The position numbers and the translations under genes were made by a program. This document shows positions 26,511-36,179 of a stretch of 64,000 bases of DNA, one piece after another. Origin of the DNA: Gemmatimonas sp. (GTDB lineage: Bacteria; Gemmatimonadota; Gemmatimonadetes; Gemmatimonadales; Gemmatimonadaceae). The notes below the pieces were generated by a model, which had not been told where the DNA came from, made no database searches, and saw only the letters and a program-made list of their open reading frames with translations. The stretch's first letter is position 1. Every line of letters starts with the position of its first letter. Where the stretch lies: positions 43,608 to 107,607 of the forward strand of contig JAABRL010000003.1 of the NCBI GenBank assembly GCA_011390935.1, given 5' to 3'.

Positions 26511-28400
26511 TCAGGCGTGTGTGGTCGGAACGAGATGTCCGGCGTCGGTTGTCGCTGACATGGTGGACGCCGAGCGGCCGCCTCCGGTTCCCACTGGTGC
26601 CTCCAACGTCGGCGCCGCACGCGGTGGGGCTGGCAGCTCGAGTAGCGTGGCCGGCGAGTGATATCCCTGCTCCTCGCGCAACCGCATGGCAATCGCACGA
26701 CGACGATCATCGATCGTCTCGCCGCCCTCCTGCAGCGCCACCCGTGCGTCGCGAAAGCGCCGCCCCGACGTCACGCAGAACAGGTCGCACAGCGCCAGCT
26801 CGCGCTCGCTCGCCGCTGCACCACGCTCCTCCACCAGTCGCTGCGTGCGCGAAATCACCGCCGTGCGCGCGTACAACTCGCTCGCCATGTCGGCCAGCCG
26901 CTCCACGACCATCTGTCGTTCGATGATGCGCTTCTTATGGCGCATCACGGCCCGCTCGGTGGCACGCGCCAGCTCCGCGGTGTGCTTCTCCACGTAGCGC
27001 GCGTGCGGTTGCAGCCGTTCGTGCAACGACACATCGAACCGCTCATGGCGACCAAGCGCCGACTTCACGCGATCGGCCGCGTACTCCGCCACGCGCTCCC
27101 AATGCTGCAGCGGACTCTTGAGCGCATCCGCCACTTCCTGCAGCTGCGCCGCGGGCCCCTGGACACCATTGAGTCCCACGAACAGACGCAGGATCTCGTT
27201 CGCGCCCTCGAAGATGCGGTTGATGCGCGCGTCGCGCAGGTAGCGTTCGTATGGCCACGGCTTCACGAAACCGCGACCGCCCGCGAGCTGCACCATTTCG
27301 TCCGAGGCGCGCCAGATGAGTTCGCTCGCGAACACCTTCACGATCGCCGCCTCGAGCGACGCGTCCACATCGGGACGGTCGAGCGCGGCGGCGAGTACGC
27401 CCACCATCGCGTCGGCCGCATACGTCTCGGCGGCGAGCGTGGCCGCTTTGCGCTGCGTGACTTCGAATGACACGAGCGGTGCACCAAACTGCTGTCGCAA
27501 CTCACCGTACGCCACGAACTCGCTCACGAGCAGTCGCGCTCCTGCCGCACACCCGGCCGCGAGCGACAGTCGCCCCGCGTTGAGCGCGTTCACGGCGACG
27601 CTGAAGCCCTTGCCGACCTCGCCCAGCACATGGTCATCGGGCACATAGAGACCATCGAACACCAGCTCGGCCTGTGTACTCGCGCGAATGCCCAGTTTGC
27701 GCACGGTGCCATGCACCGAGAAGCCGCGCATGTCGGGGCGTATGATGAACGCCGTGGGGCGACGCACCATGGTGCCGTTGCGCTCCACCAGCGTCTGCGC
27801 GAAGGTCACGATCACGCCGGCGCGATGGCCGTTGCCGATCCAGTGCTTGCGGCCGTACAGTAGCCACCCTTGTCCGTCGGGCGCGCGTTCGGCGCGGGTG
27901 ACGATGTTCTGTGCGTCCGACCCCGTCTCCGGTTCGGTGAGCGCGTACGCGCCGAGCGTTTCGCCGCGCGCCAGCATGGGCAGGTAGCGCGCCTTCTGCT
28001 GCTCGTTGCCGAAGAGCACGATGGCCTTCGACGACAGGCCACAGTGCACGCCGATGAACACGCCGAGGGATGCATCCACCGCGGCGACGGCACCAAACAC
28101 GGCCGCGTAGCCGGACGTGGACAGTCCCGCACCGCCGTAGGCGCGAGGAATCGAAATGCCAAGCAGGCCGCAGGCGGCAAACGCCTGAATCACGGCTTCG
28201 GGGAGCGCCTCGGCTTCATCCATGGCGGCCGGATCGACAACGCCCGTCGCCACCAGCCGATGCAACTCGGCGATGAGGCGACGGGCGGTGGCCGCGTCGT
28301 CCGGCGCCCGCTCATCGAGCGGGGCCGGATACGGAAAGAGCAAGGTGTCGTGCAGCTCGCCTTCGAACAGGCCGCGAACGAACGACGGAGCAGGTGTCAC
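26511..28400 (-). CDS. Acyl-CoA dehydrogenase, long form
   Basis: This 629-residue flavoenzyme would introduce the 2,3 double bond in acyl-CoA at the start of beta-oxidation. The family core is complete: helical N-domain, AYALTEPETGSDA, the WIGNGHRAG beta-domain, LGEVGKGF, and the catalytic base region INRIFEGANEILRLF. About 190 extra residues follow the core, helical and charged, as in very-long-chain dehydrogenases of the VLCAD/ACAD9 type. The start is the GTG at 28400, which overlaps the stop of the Ig-like lipoprotein gene (GTGA). A longer frame upstream lies inside that gene and has no family match. Confidence 0.87.
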   Translation of the reverse strand: MTPAPSFVRGLFEGELHDTLLFPYPAPLDERAPDDAATARRLIAELHRLVATGVVDPAAMDEAEALPEAVIQAFAACGLLGISIPRAYGGAGLSTSGYAAVFGAVAAVDASLGVFIGVHCGLSSKAIVLFGNEQQKARYLPMLARGETLGAYALTEPETGSDAQNIVTRAERAPDGQGWLLYGRKHWIGNGHRAGVIVTFAQTLVERNGTMVRRPTAFIIRPDMRGFSVHGTVRKLGIRASTQAELVFDGLYVPDDHVLGEVGKGFSVAVNALNAGRLSLAAGCAAGARLLVSEFVAYGELRQQFGAPLVSFEVTQRKAATLAAETYAADAMVGVLAAALDRPDVDASLEAAIVKVFASELIWRASDEMVQLAGGRGFVKPWPYERYLRDARINRIFEGANEILRLFVGLNGVQGPAAQLQEVADALKSPLQHWERVAEYAADRVKSALGRHERFDVSLHERLQPHARYVEKHTAELARATERAVMRHKKRIIERQMVVERLADMASELYARTAVISRTQRLVEERGAAASERELALCDLFCVTSGRRFRDARVALQEGGETIDDRRRAIAMRLREEQGYHSPATLLELPAPPRAAPTLEAPVGTGGGRSASTMSATTDAGHLVPTTHA

Positions 28401-30127
28401 GGCGAGACAGGTGGATTCACGGTGACAACGATCGATGTGGTCTTGCCTTCGGGATTTCCGCTCTGTCCCAAGGCACGCACGCGGATGGTGGTGGTGCCGC
28501 CAGTCGTGCCGGTGGTTGCGGTCACCGTGAGAATGCGGGTGCTCTGGGTCCACGACGCATTGGCCACACTGGGCGACGTCGACGTGATGACGAGGTTGCG
28601 GTTGAGCACGGTGCTGCCGTCAGCGTCCAGCAGTTCGAGCTGCACCTGCCGGTTGTTGCCGGGGGCGGCCGCATTGATCGTGACGTTGGCATCCCCGATG
28701 TTGGCGAGGGCGATGGAGTCGACTGGCACCTGCAGTACCGTGACGCTCGACGCGTCGCTCCGGCTCTCGGTCGTGGCCGTGATCGACGCCGAGCCGGTGC
28801 TCACACCAGTGACGACACCACTGATCACCGTCGCGACCGTCGCGTTGCTTGTCTGCCACGTGATGGTGCGATCGGTCACTTCTTCGCCCACGGAATCCCT
28901 CACGACCGCAGTCAGGGTGACCGTCTTGCCCTGAATCACACTCGTCTGCGAGGGGGAAAGGGTGATATCACCCACGGGAATGCGCGTGACCGTGAACTGT
29001 ACCGTGTCCACCGCGTTGTCGACGCTGGCGGTGAAGCGTGCGGTGCCCAAGGCAATGCCGGTGGCGCGCCCGTTGCTGTTGATGCTCGCAATGGTGGGCG
29101 TGAGACTTGTCCACGTCACCACACGTCCCGCGACCGTCTGCCCGAGCGAATCGAGCAGCTGGGCGCTGAGCTGGCGCGGCACGGCGAGTCGCAGGAAGCC
29201 GGTGCGGGGCGAAATGACCACGGTCTGCACCACGCGCTCACTCACCGTGACATCCATGCTGCCGTTCACGGCCGGATTGTCGGGCGAGGCGGCGGTGATG
29301 CGCGCGGTACCGGCGCGCAAGCCGCGCACCACACCGGCGCTGTTCACACTCGCGGTGATCGTGCTGTTACTGGTCCAGTTGATCGGCCGCCCGAGCGATC
29401 CCAGCACATTGCCGGCCGTATCGCGCAACGTGAGTTCCGGCACGAACTCCTCGTTCACCTGAATACCCCTGGTAAGCGGAGAGAGCGAAATGGAGCCGAT
29501 CGGGATCTCCGTGACGGTGACCTGGGCGCTACCCGAGATCTGATTGGCCGTTGCGGTGATCACCACGCTGCCCGGCGCGAGCGCCGTGACCTCGCCCGAT
29601 GGCGACACGCTGGCAATCGCCGAGTTGCTGGACTGCCAGGTGACGCTGAGCCCCGTGATCGGTGTGCCAGCCGCGTTGCGGGGCGTCGCCGTCAACTGGC
29701 GCACGTTGCCGCGTCGCAACGTTACCGGCGACGGCTGGATCTGGATGTTGTCCGGGATTTCGGGGACGACTGTGACGGTGGCCTCACCGCGAGCGCCGTT
29801 GGCTTCGCCGGCGATGATGGTCTGACCAGGCGACACGCCGATCACGAGTCCGTCACCAGTGACCGTCGCGACCGCGTTGTTCGTGGAGGAGTAGCGAATC
29901 GTCGCGGTGCCGATCGAGTTGCCATCCCTGTCGAACGCGGTGCCGACAATTCGCACGCTGGCGTTTACCGACACCTGAAAGTTGTTCGGCGCGAGGGTGA
30001 TCGACTCGGCTTCGCGCGTACGACGGACGAGGCTCTCGCACCCGCTCAGCGCGAGCAGTGACGTCGAGGCTACGAGGAGCGCCGCGAAACGGCGCGCGAA
30101 CAGGGGCGCAGTGGGGATGACCCGCAT
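28397..30127 (-). CDS. Lipoprotein with bacterial Ig-like (BIG2) repeats
   Basis: This 576-residue protein has a lipoprotein signal (SLLALSGC) and then six or so tandem Ig-like domains of about 85-90 residues. Each repeat carries the BIG2 pattern: a strand with SITLAPNN or SISLSPL-like start, ...TWQSSNSAIASVSPSGEVTA-type middle, and G-x-A/V-x-ITA end. It is probably a surface or periplasmic adhesive or structural protein. The ATG at 30127 is the one directly before the signal peptide. Its stop overlaps the acyl-CoA dehydrogenase start, an unlikely functional pair. It is divergent from the GT39 gene, with a 229-bp shared promoter region. Confidence 0.83.
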   Translation of the reverse strand: MRVIPTAPLFARRFAALLVASTSLLALSGCESLVRRTREAESITLAPNNFQVSVNASVRIVGTAFDRDGNSIGTATIRYSSTNNAVATVTGDGLVIGVSPGQTIIAGEANGARGEATVTVVPEIPDNIQIQPSPVTLRRGNVRQLTATPRNAAGTPITGLSVTWQSSNSAIASVSPSGEVTALAPGSVVITATANQISGSAQVTVTEIPIGSISLSPLTRGIQVNEEFVPELTLRDTAGNVLGSLGRPINWTSNSTITASVNSAGVVRGLRAGTARITAASPDNPAVNGSMDVTVSERVVQTVVISPRTGFLRLAVPRQLSAQLLDSLGQTVAGRVVTWTSLTPTIASINSNGRATGIALGTARFTASVDNAVDTVQFTVTRIPVGDITLSPSQTSVIQGKTVTLTAVVRDSVGEEVTDRTITWQTSNATVATVISGVVTGVSTGSASITATTESRSDASSVTVLQVPVDSIALANIGDANVTINAAAPGNNRQVQLELLDADGSTVLNRNLVITSTSPSVANASWTQSTRILTVTATTGTTGGTTTIRVRALGQSGNPEGKTTSIVVTVNPPVSP

Positions 30128-30356
30128 GCAGGTCCGTCCTGGGATGCTGGAGAGGAAAGGTCGGGGCGGAGGCCCCCGCCCGCATTCGCACGCGGACAGG
30201 GTACCTTCAGGGACGCACGGGCAGGGATCCCCGTAACCGTCACACCACGGGAACAACCTGTGCACGCACGGTGCCCCCTGTCTACCCGTTGTCGCCGTCG
30301 GAGTTCACTCCGTGAGAGGACTGTGACCGAGCGCACCACCATGCGACCTTTCGGGT

Positions 30357-31949
30357 GTGATTGATTCGGACGATCCCCTGTCGCCCCCCGCCCCGTCGGT
30401 CGCCCGTCGATTCTGGCGACAGGCCGCCTTCTGGTGGCTCCTGGGCGCGGTCGCGCGCGCGGTCTTGTCGAGTCTGGTGCCCCTGTTGCCCGACGAGATG
30501 TACTACTGGGAGTGGACGCGCCGCCTCGAGGGGGGCTACTTCGACCATCCCCCCGGCATCGCGCTGCTGCTCGCCGCGGGCGTTCGGGTGGCGGGCGACA
30601 CCGTGCTCGGCGTGCGGCTGGGCCCGTGGGTGGCCGGCGGGATCGCGCATGCGGCCCTGATCGCGCTGGGCGCGCACCTGGGCGGGCCACGCGCCGCCGC
30701 GCGCGCGGCCCTGCTCATGCTGGTGCTGCCGCTGGCGACGCTCGGCCTCGTGCTCGCGACGCCCGATGCGCCCATGCTGGCGGCGTTGGCGCTCGGCGTG
30801 CTGTTTCTCGCCAAGGCGTTGTCATCGACTCCACGCTCGTGGGCCTCATTGATCTGGTGGCTGCTCACCGGCGTGGCGGCGGGATTGGCCACCGTCTCCA
30901 AGTATTCCGGGGTGCTGTTCCCCGTGGCCGTCACGGTGGCGTGTCTCGTGCACCCGGCGCTGCGCAAGCGGTTGAACGAGCCGGGCCCGTGGTTGTCAGC
31001 CGTAGTGGCCGCGCTCGTCTTCGCGCCGGTCGTGATCTGGAACTGGTTCTACGAGTGGGTGTCGTTCCGCTTCCAGCTCTCCCACGGCTTCACCGCGGCG
31101 CGTGGCTCCCCGCTCACGCGCGAGCTCGAGCTGCTCGGTGGACAGCTGGGGTTGGCGTCGCCGATTCTGTTCGTGTTGCTCATGGGTGCCGTGGCGGCGG
31201 CGCTGCACCGCGGCTGGGAGGTGCGCAAACGGCTCTCGGCCACCGACGTGCTCGCGCGGCGCTTTGCACTTGGCGTGGTGTCGTTGTTGCCGCTGCTGCT
31301 GTTCGCTGTGAGTGCCTGGCGGCGCAGTGTGGAGGCCAACTGGCCCGCGCCGATCTATCCGGCAGCGCTCGTGCTGCTCGCGGCCAGCTCGGCCAAGTGG
31401 GCCCACGGACGCTGGTATCGCGCCGGCGTGGTGCTGGCGAGCGTGCTGCTGCTCGTGGTGGCTGTGCAGGCGTGGCGTCCGGTGTTGCCGCTCGCGCCGC
31501 GCAAGGATCCCATCGCGCGCGCCTACGGCTGGGACACGGCGGCCGCGGCGGTGCACGCCGCGCGTCGCAATCCATTCCTCGACGGCAGCGTGGATGTCTG
31601 GGTGGCCGCCAATCGCTACCAGGAAGCTGCGGCGCTTGCGTTTCATCTGCCAGACCAGCCCACCGTGTTCGCCCTCAACCTCGCGTCGCGTCGCAACCAG
31701 TACGACCTGTGGGACGTGGCGTCCGACCGCGTGCGCCCCGGCGATGGCCTGGTCGCCATGTTCGACGCCGATGCGCGCGGTGATTCGCTCGCGCACGTGG
31801 TAGGCGGCTGGTTCCGGGATCATCGCATGGCGGACAGCGTATCCCTGCAACGTGAAGGTGGCGAGGTCGCACGGCGGCGTGTGTGGGTCTATCGTATTGC
31901 GGTGGATATTCCCCCGCTCGGACGCGCGCTCTGGACGGACACCCCGTGA
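30357..31949 (+). CDS. GT39-family (ArnT/PMT-like) membrane glycosyltransferase
   Basis: This 530-residue protein has 11-13 predicted membrane helices. The first periplasmic loop holds LPDEMYYWEW with the Asp-Glu pair typical of the dolichyl/undecaprenyl-phosphate mannosyl- and aminoarabinose-transferase family, and FDHPPG, also conserved there. It should move a sugar from a lipid-phosphate carrier to a protein or lipid on the outer side of the inner membrane. The acceptor is unknown. GTG at 30357 is used. Its stop overlaps the crcB start by 4 bp (GTGA). Confidence 0.82.
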   Translation: MIDSDDPLSPPAPSVARRFWRQAAFWWLLGAVARAVLSSLVPLLPDEMYYWEWTRRLEGGYFDHPPGIALLLAAGVRVAGDTVLGVRLGPWVAGGIAHAALIALGAHLGGPRAAARAALLMLVLPLATLGLVLATPDAPMLAALALGVLFLAKALSSTPRSWASLIWWLLTGVAAGLATVSKYSGVLFPVAVTVACLVHPALRKRLNEPGPWLSAVVAALVFAPVVIWNWFYEWVSFRFQLSHGFTAARGSPLTRELELLGGQLGLASPILFVLLMGAVAAALHRGWEVRKRLSATDVLARRFALGVVSLLPLLLFAVSAWRRSVEANWPAPIYPAALVLLAASSAKWAHGRWYRAGVVLASVLLLVVAVQAWRPVLPLAPRKDPIARAYGWDTAAAAVHAARRNPFLDGSVDVWVAANRYQEAAALAFHLPDQPTVFALNLASRRNQYDLWDVASDRVRPGDGLVAMFDADARGDSLAHVVGGWFRDHRMADSVSLQREGGEVARRRVWVYRIAVDIPPLGRALWTDTP

Positions 31950-32329
31950 TCTGGCTGGCCGTCGCACTTGCCGGCGGGGCAGGCTCGGTGCTGCGCTACG
32001 CCATTGGGCTCGCGCTCGTCCGTGCGCCGCTCGGATTTCCCGCCGGCACCCTGTTCGTGAATGTGCTGGGCTCGTTTCTGCTCGGCGTGTTCGCGCGCTG
32101 GTTGAGTGCGCCGACGTTCGATCCGGCATGGCGCATCGCGCTCACCGTGGGGTTCTGCGGCGGCTTCACCACCTTCAGTACGTTCTCTGCCGAGCTCGTG
32201 TCGATGGCGCAGGAGGGACGGATGATGCGCGCGGCGGCATACGTGCTGGCCAGCCTCGTGCTCGGCGTCTCGGCCACACTGCTCGGTCTCGCCGTGGGTG
32301 ATCGTTTGCTCGTGGCTGTGCGTAGCTGA
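31946..32329 (+). CDS. crcB: Fluoride channel CrcB/Fluc
   Basis: This 127-residue, four-helix protein exports fluoride through a dual-topology dimer. Family motifs are GGAGSVLRYAI, GTLFVNVLGSFLLG (channel Asn) and GFCGGFTTFSTFS (the Phe-box and Thr/Ser track). The GTG at 31946 overlaps the GT39 stop, so there is no leader and therefore no room for a fluoride riboswitch directly upstream. Confidence 0.92.
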   Translation: MIWLAVALAGGAGSVLRYAIGLALVRAPLGFPAGTLFVNVLGSFLLGVFARWLSAPTFDPAWRIALTVGFCGGFTTFSTFSAELVSMAQEGRMMRAAAYVLASLVLGVSATLLGLAVGDRLLVAVRS

Positions 32330-32396
32330 TCGCACAGCGCCGTGATGTGCACGCGCGCCGTCGCGTGCGTGATCTGACTCTCTCGCCTCTCGTGCC

Positions 32397-33794
32397 ATGA
32401 CGCCTGTTGCATCCGTTCCCGCCGACCTCGATCAGTGGCTCACTGCGCATCAGGGTGACGCGGTCGATGAACTGTTCGCCTTCCTGCGCATTCCCAGTGT
32501 GAGCGCACGCTCGGAGCATGCCGGCGATTGCCGCACGGCCGCGGAGTGGTTGGCCGCGCGCCTGTCGCATGCGGGCTTCACGACCGAGATCATGGACACC
32601 CCGGGACATCCGGTGGTGCTTGGTGAGTGGCGCGGGGCGGGGCCCGATGCACCCACGCTACTGGTGTACGGGCACTACGACGTACAGCCGGCCGAGCCGC
32701 TCGAGCTGTGGACCTCGCCGGCCTTCGAACCGGAGGTGCGTGACGGACGGATCTACGCGCGAGGCAGTGTGGACGACAAGGGGCAGCTCTATCTGCACGT
32801 GAAAGCGCTCGAGGCGCATCTCGCGGTGCGTGGTACGCTGCCGGTCAATGTGATTGTGCTTGCCGAGGGCGAGGAAGAGGTCGGCAGTGTGAACCTCGAA
32901 GCGTTCCTCGAACAGCATCGCGAGCGGCTGCGCTGCGATGGCGTGGTGATCTCCGACTCCACCATGTTCGCGCCGGGTGTGCCGAGTATTCTGTCGTCGC
33001 TGCGCGGACTGGCGTATGTGCAGATCGATGTGCGCGGTTCAACGAGCGACCTGCACTCGGGCATGTACGGCGGCGCGGTGGTGAATCCGGCCATGGCGCT
33101 GGCGCGCATTCTGTCCACGTTGCACGATGACAACGGGCGCGTGGCGATCGCCGGCTTCTACGATGCGGTGCAGGCGTGGCCGGAGTCGGTGCGCGCGCAG
33201 ATGCGCACGCTACCGTTCAACGAGGAGCACTTTCGCGACGAGGTGGGCGCACCCGCGCTCGGCGGTGAAAGGGGCTACTCGGTGCTCGAGCGACTGTGGA
33301 CGCGTCCGACGTGCGAAGTGAACGGCCTGCTCAGCGGCTACACCGGCGAAGGCGCGAAGACCGTGCTGCCCGCGGTGGCGATGGCCAAGGTGAGCTTTCG
33401 GCTGGTGCCCGACCAGAACCCCACCGTGGTGGAGCAGTTGGTGGCGGAGCACGTGAAGCGCGTGACACCACCTGGGGTGACGGCCACCGTCACGCCGTTG
33501 CATGGAGGGCGCCCGTGGCGCTCCGAGCTCGGCGGTCCGCTGCACGAGGCGGGCGTGTCGGCGCTGCACGCGGCGTTCGGCACGGCCCCGGTCATCACGG
33601 GTGAGGGTGGTTCAATTCCCGTGGTTGGCGACTTCGAGCGCATTCTCGGTGCGCCCGTGTTGCTCATGGGCTTCGGGCTGCCCGGCGAGAACGCACATGC
33701 CCCTGACGAATGGATCAGTGCGGAAAACTTTCGTCAGGGGATGCGCGCGGCGGCGACGTTGCTCGATCAATACGGCGCAGCCAAGTCGCGTTGA
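32397..33794 (+). CDS. M20-family dipeptidase
   Basis: This 465-residue cytosolic-looking metallopeptidase has the M20 pattern: VYGHYDVQPA (zinc His and Asp), RGSVDDKGQ (bridging Asp), LAEGEEEVGS (catalytic Glu and next ligand), ISDSTMF and a C-terminal GENAHAPDEW with the last His. The lid domain, with SDLHSGMYGG, lies between. It belongs to the carnosinase/DapE-like dipeptidase branch rather than the ArgE branch. No signal peptide is seen. A terminator-like hairpin follows, shared with the convergent chemoreceptor gene. Confidence 0.9.
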   Translation: MTPVASVPADLDQWLTAHQGDAVDELFAFLRIPSVSARSEHAGDCRTAAEWLAARLSHAGFTTEIMDTPGHPVVLGEWRGAGPDAPTLLVYGHYDVQPAEPLELWTSPAFEPEVRDGRIYARGSVDDKGQLYLHVKALEAHLAVRGTLPVNVIVLAEGEEEVGSVNLEAFLEQHRERLRCDGVVISDSTMFAPGVPSILSSLRGLAYVQIDVRGSTSDLHSGMYGGAVVNPAMALARILSTLHDDNGRVAIAGFYDAVQAWPESVRAQMRTLPFNEEHFRDEVGAPALGGERGYSVLERLWTRPTCEVNGLLSGYTGEGAKTVLPAVAMAKVSFRLVPDQNPTVVEQLVAEHVKRVTPPGVTATVTPLHGGRPWRSELGGPLHEAGVSALHAAFGTAPVITGEGGSIPVVGDFERILGAPVLLMGFGLPGENAHAPDEWISAENFRQGMRAAATLLDQYGAAKSR

Positions 33795-33803
33795 ACGACG
33801 CGT

Positions 33804-33842
33804 CCGGGGATCACGCGCGCAGCTGGTGCGTCGGATCCCCGG
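33804..33842. terminator. Hairpin between convergent M20 and chemoreceptor genes
   Basis: CCGGGGATC (33804-33812) pairs with GATCCCCGG (33834-33842) around a 21-base loop. It occupies the 60-bp gap between two facing stops. No T tract is present. Confidence 0.6.
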
Positions 33843-33854
33843 AGGTCGTGGAGC

Positions 33855-35975
33855 TTAGAACTCGGCGAAGATATCGGAATCGTCGTCGTCGAACGGAATG
33901 ACGCTCGCGGCATCGGCGGCCGGGCGAGCCGCGGCGGCCGTGGCCGTTTTGCGGGTCGTCTTGGCGGTTGAGCGTGTTGACGGCGCCGAGCGACGCGCCG
34001 CCGGTGCGCGCGGCGTGCTGCGTTCCACCTCATGCGCGCTCGTGGACCGCGCGGTGGGCTGCTCCACCGTGAACTGCGACGCCATCTCGTGCATCTCACC
34101 GGCCTGTGCCTGCAGCTCGGCGGCAGCGCTCGCCGATTCCTCGGCGTTCGCGGCCACGCGCTGCGTCAGCTGCGCAATCTGCGAGATTGCCGCTGTCACT
34201 TCATCGAGCTCCTGCTCCTGCTCACGTGCACCGTCGGCGATGTTGGCCATCATGGTGCTGGCGCGTTCGACACCCGTGCGGATTTCTTCGAGGCGGCGGC
34301 GCACGCCATCATTGAGCGCCACACCCGTTTCCGTCTTCTGCACCGACTCTTCAATCAGTGCGGCCGTGTTGCGCGCCGCTTCCGCCGCACGGATGGCGAG
34401 GCTGCGCACTTCATCCGCCACCACCGCGAAGCCCTTGCCCGCATCGCCAGCGCGCGCCGCTTCCACCGCGGCATTCAGGGCCAGCAGGTTGGTCTGGAAC
34501 GCGATTTCATCGATCGTCTTCACGATCTTGGCCGTCGAGTCGGCCGACTTCTTGATGTCGTTCACGGCTTCGGCGAGCGCCTGCATGCGCTCCACGCCCT
34601 GCACCGTGTCCGTACGGGCACGTTCCATGGCTGCGCGTGCCTCGTGCGCATCCGCCGCGCTGGCCTTCGTGCGCTCACCCACCACCACCAGGCGGTTCGA
34701 CACCTGATCGATCGCGCCAGCCTGATCGGAAGCGCCCGACGCCAGCTCCTGACTGCCCGAGCCGATTTCGGATGCTGCGGAGTTGACCTGTGCCACTGCG
34801 CCGGTGAGTGAGGCGAACGCCTCGCCAATGTTCGCGAGGGCTGCATTGAGCGACGCCTTGATGGCACCGTGATCGCCCTTGTAGTCGCCCACGACGCGCA
34901 CGGAGAGATCGCGCTCGGCGACACGTGCGAGCACCTGCCGTGCCTCGTCCACCGGCGCGTTCACGGCGTCGAGCATGCCGTTGGTGCCGTTGATCACGTC
35001 CGCATAGGCGCCTTCCACACCTTCCGCGCGACCGCGGTGCGTGAGATTGCCCTCCTGCACGGCACTGATCGTACCACCCACCTCACCGATCACGGTGCGC
35101 AGGGCGTCCGACACGCGATTCACATTGCGCGACAGTACGTCATGTTCGGAGCGCGGCGTGACGGTCGCGGCGTTCAGGTCGCCAACCGCGAGACGGTCTG
35201 CCGCCTGCGCGATCTCACTGATGTACGACACCATGCCGCGGAAGGCCTCGGCCAGTGTCCCGATTTCATCCTTGCTGTGGTTGTCGATGCGCTGTTCGAT
35301 ACGACCCCGCGCAATCTCCGTCGCCGCGTTGGACAGCTCGCTGAGCGCACCGAGAATGTTGCGCAGTGTGCCGATGGCCAGCACGCCGAGCGCCAGGAGC
35401 GCGACCACGAGTACGGCGGCCGTGGTGATGAGCGAGTTCCGCTGCAGCGCCCCGGCACTCTCGAACGCCGCGGCGATCGAGGCTTCGCGCGCTTCGCGAC
35501 GCACCTTGAGTCCCTCGGACAGCTCGGTGTAGCGCGCGCGCATGAGCTGCATGCCGCTCATGAGATCGACTTCCTCATCGCCCGTGATCATCGCGAGACT
35601 CGTTTCGCGCGCACCGGCCCGGTACGCATCGAATACGCCAGCGATCGAGTCGAGTTCGGTCTTCACCACTTCGGGGTTGTCGCCGAGCGAGTCGGCGATC
35701 GCCGCAAAGCGGGACGCCAGTGAATCGGCGTTCTCCACGGCGCCCTCGTCACTGGCACCGACCGCGTCGCGCAGCGCGCGCTGATAATCCTCGAGTGTCC
35801 GCTCGAGACGCAGACTCATCATGAGCGCAGGCGAATGGCCTTCCTGAATGCGCTGCTGCTCGGACTTCGCGGACAGTCCGAGGCTGACCACAACGGCGAG
35901 CGTGACGAGGAATCCGACGGCCGCGACGGCCGGGAGCGCCAGAATCTTGGCGCGGAGCGTAAGGTTGCGAAGCAT
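33855..35975 (-). CDS. Methyl-accepting chemotaxis protein
   Basis: This 706-residue receptor has an N-terminal membrane helix (about 10-32), a periplasmic helical sensing domain of about 160 residues, a second helix (about 190-212), HAMP-like segments and a long coiled-coil signalling domain. The hairpin tip is conserved ([20 protein letters not shown]). The tail is a low-complexity Arg/Thr/Ala-rich stretch without the NWETF-type CheR tether. The ATG at 35975 was chosen because it starts the first membrane helix; an upstream in-frame start would add 49 unlikely residues. No other chemotaxis gene is nearby. Confidence 0.88.
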   Translation of the reverse strand: MLRNLTLRAKILALPAVAAVGFLVTLAVVVSLGLSAKSEQQRIQEGHSPALMMSLRLERTLEDYQRALRDAVGASDEGAVENADSLASRFAAIADSLGDNPEVVKTELDSIAGVFDAYRAGARETSLAMITGDEEVDLMSGMQLMRARYTELSEGLKVRREAREASIAAAFESAGALQRNSLITTAAVLVVALLALGVLAIGTLRNILGALSELSNAATEIARGRIEQRIDNHSKDEIGTLAEAFRGMVSYISEIAQAADRLAVGDLNAATVTPRSEHDVLSRNVNRVSDALRTVIGEVGGTISAVQEGNLTHRGRAEGVEGAYADVINGTNGMLDAVNAPVDEARQVLARVAERDLSVRVVGDYKGDHGAIKASLNAALANIGEAFASLTGAVAQVNSAASEIGSGSQELASGASDQAGAIDQVSNRLVVVGERTKASAADAHEARAAMERARTDTVQGVERMQALAEAVNDIKKSADSTAKIVKTIDEIAFQTNLLALNAAVEAARAGDAGKGFAVVADEVRSLAIRAAEAARNTAALIEESVQKTETGVALNDGVRRRLEEIRTGVERASTMMANIADGAREQEQELDEVTAAISQIAQLTQRVAANAEESASAAAELQAQAGEMHEMASQFTVEQPTARSTSAHEVERSTPRAPAARRSAPSTRSTAKTTRKTATAAAARPAADAASVIPFDDDDSDIFAEF

Positions 35976-36120
35976 GCCGGGGGATGAGGCGAGGGTGAAC
36001 ACGACGGTCGAGCCCCGACGGCGCGGGGACCTCTCCCCTTTGGGTATCGGTCGGACGTTCCCGCTCTTTAACATCTCGTCGCGATTCGCCGGTCCTAGGA
36101 GCAGCCGGGACTGAAACGGC

Positions 36121-36156
36121 AATCGCCCCAGCCGCTGAAAGCGACCGGGGCGATTT
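36121..36156 (-). terminator. Terminator hairpin after rho
   Basis: On the minus strand AAATCGCCCC pairs with GGGGCGATT around a 17-base loop that can fold again on CGCT/AGCG. It starts 24 bp past the rho stop. A weak T-rich run (TTTC) follows. Confidence 0.65.
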
Positions 36157-36179
36157 GTGATACTGGGGCCGTCGGTGAC

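Noticed and set aside
31883-31946. Fluoride riboswitch before crcB
   Set aside because: The crcB start overlaps the GT39 stop, leaving no leader; the upstream bases are coding.
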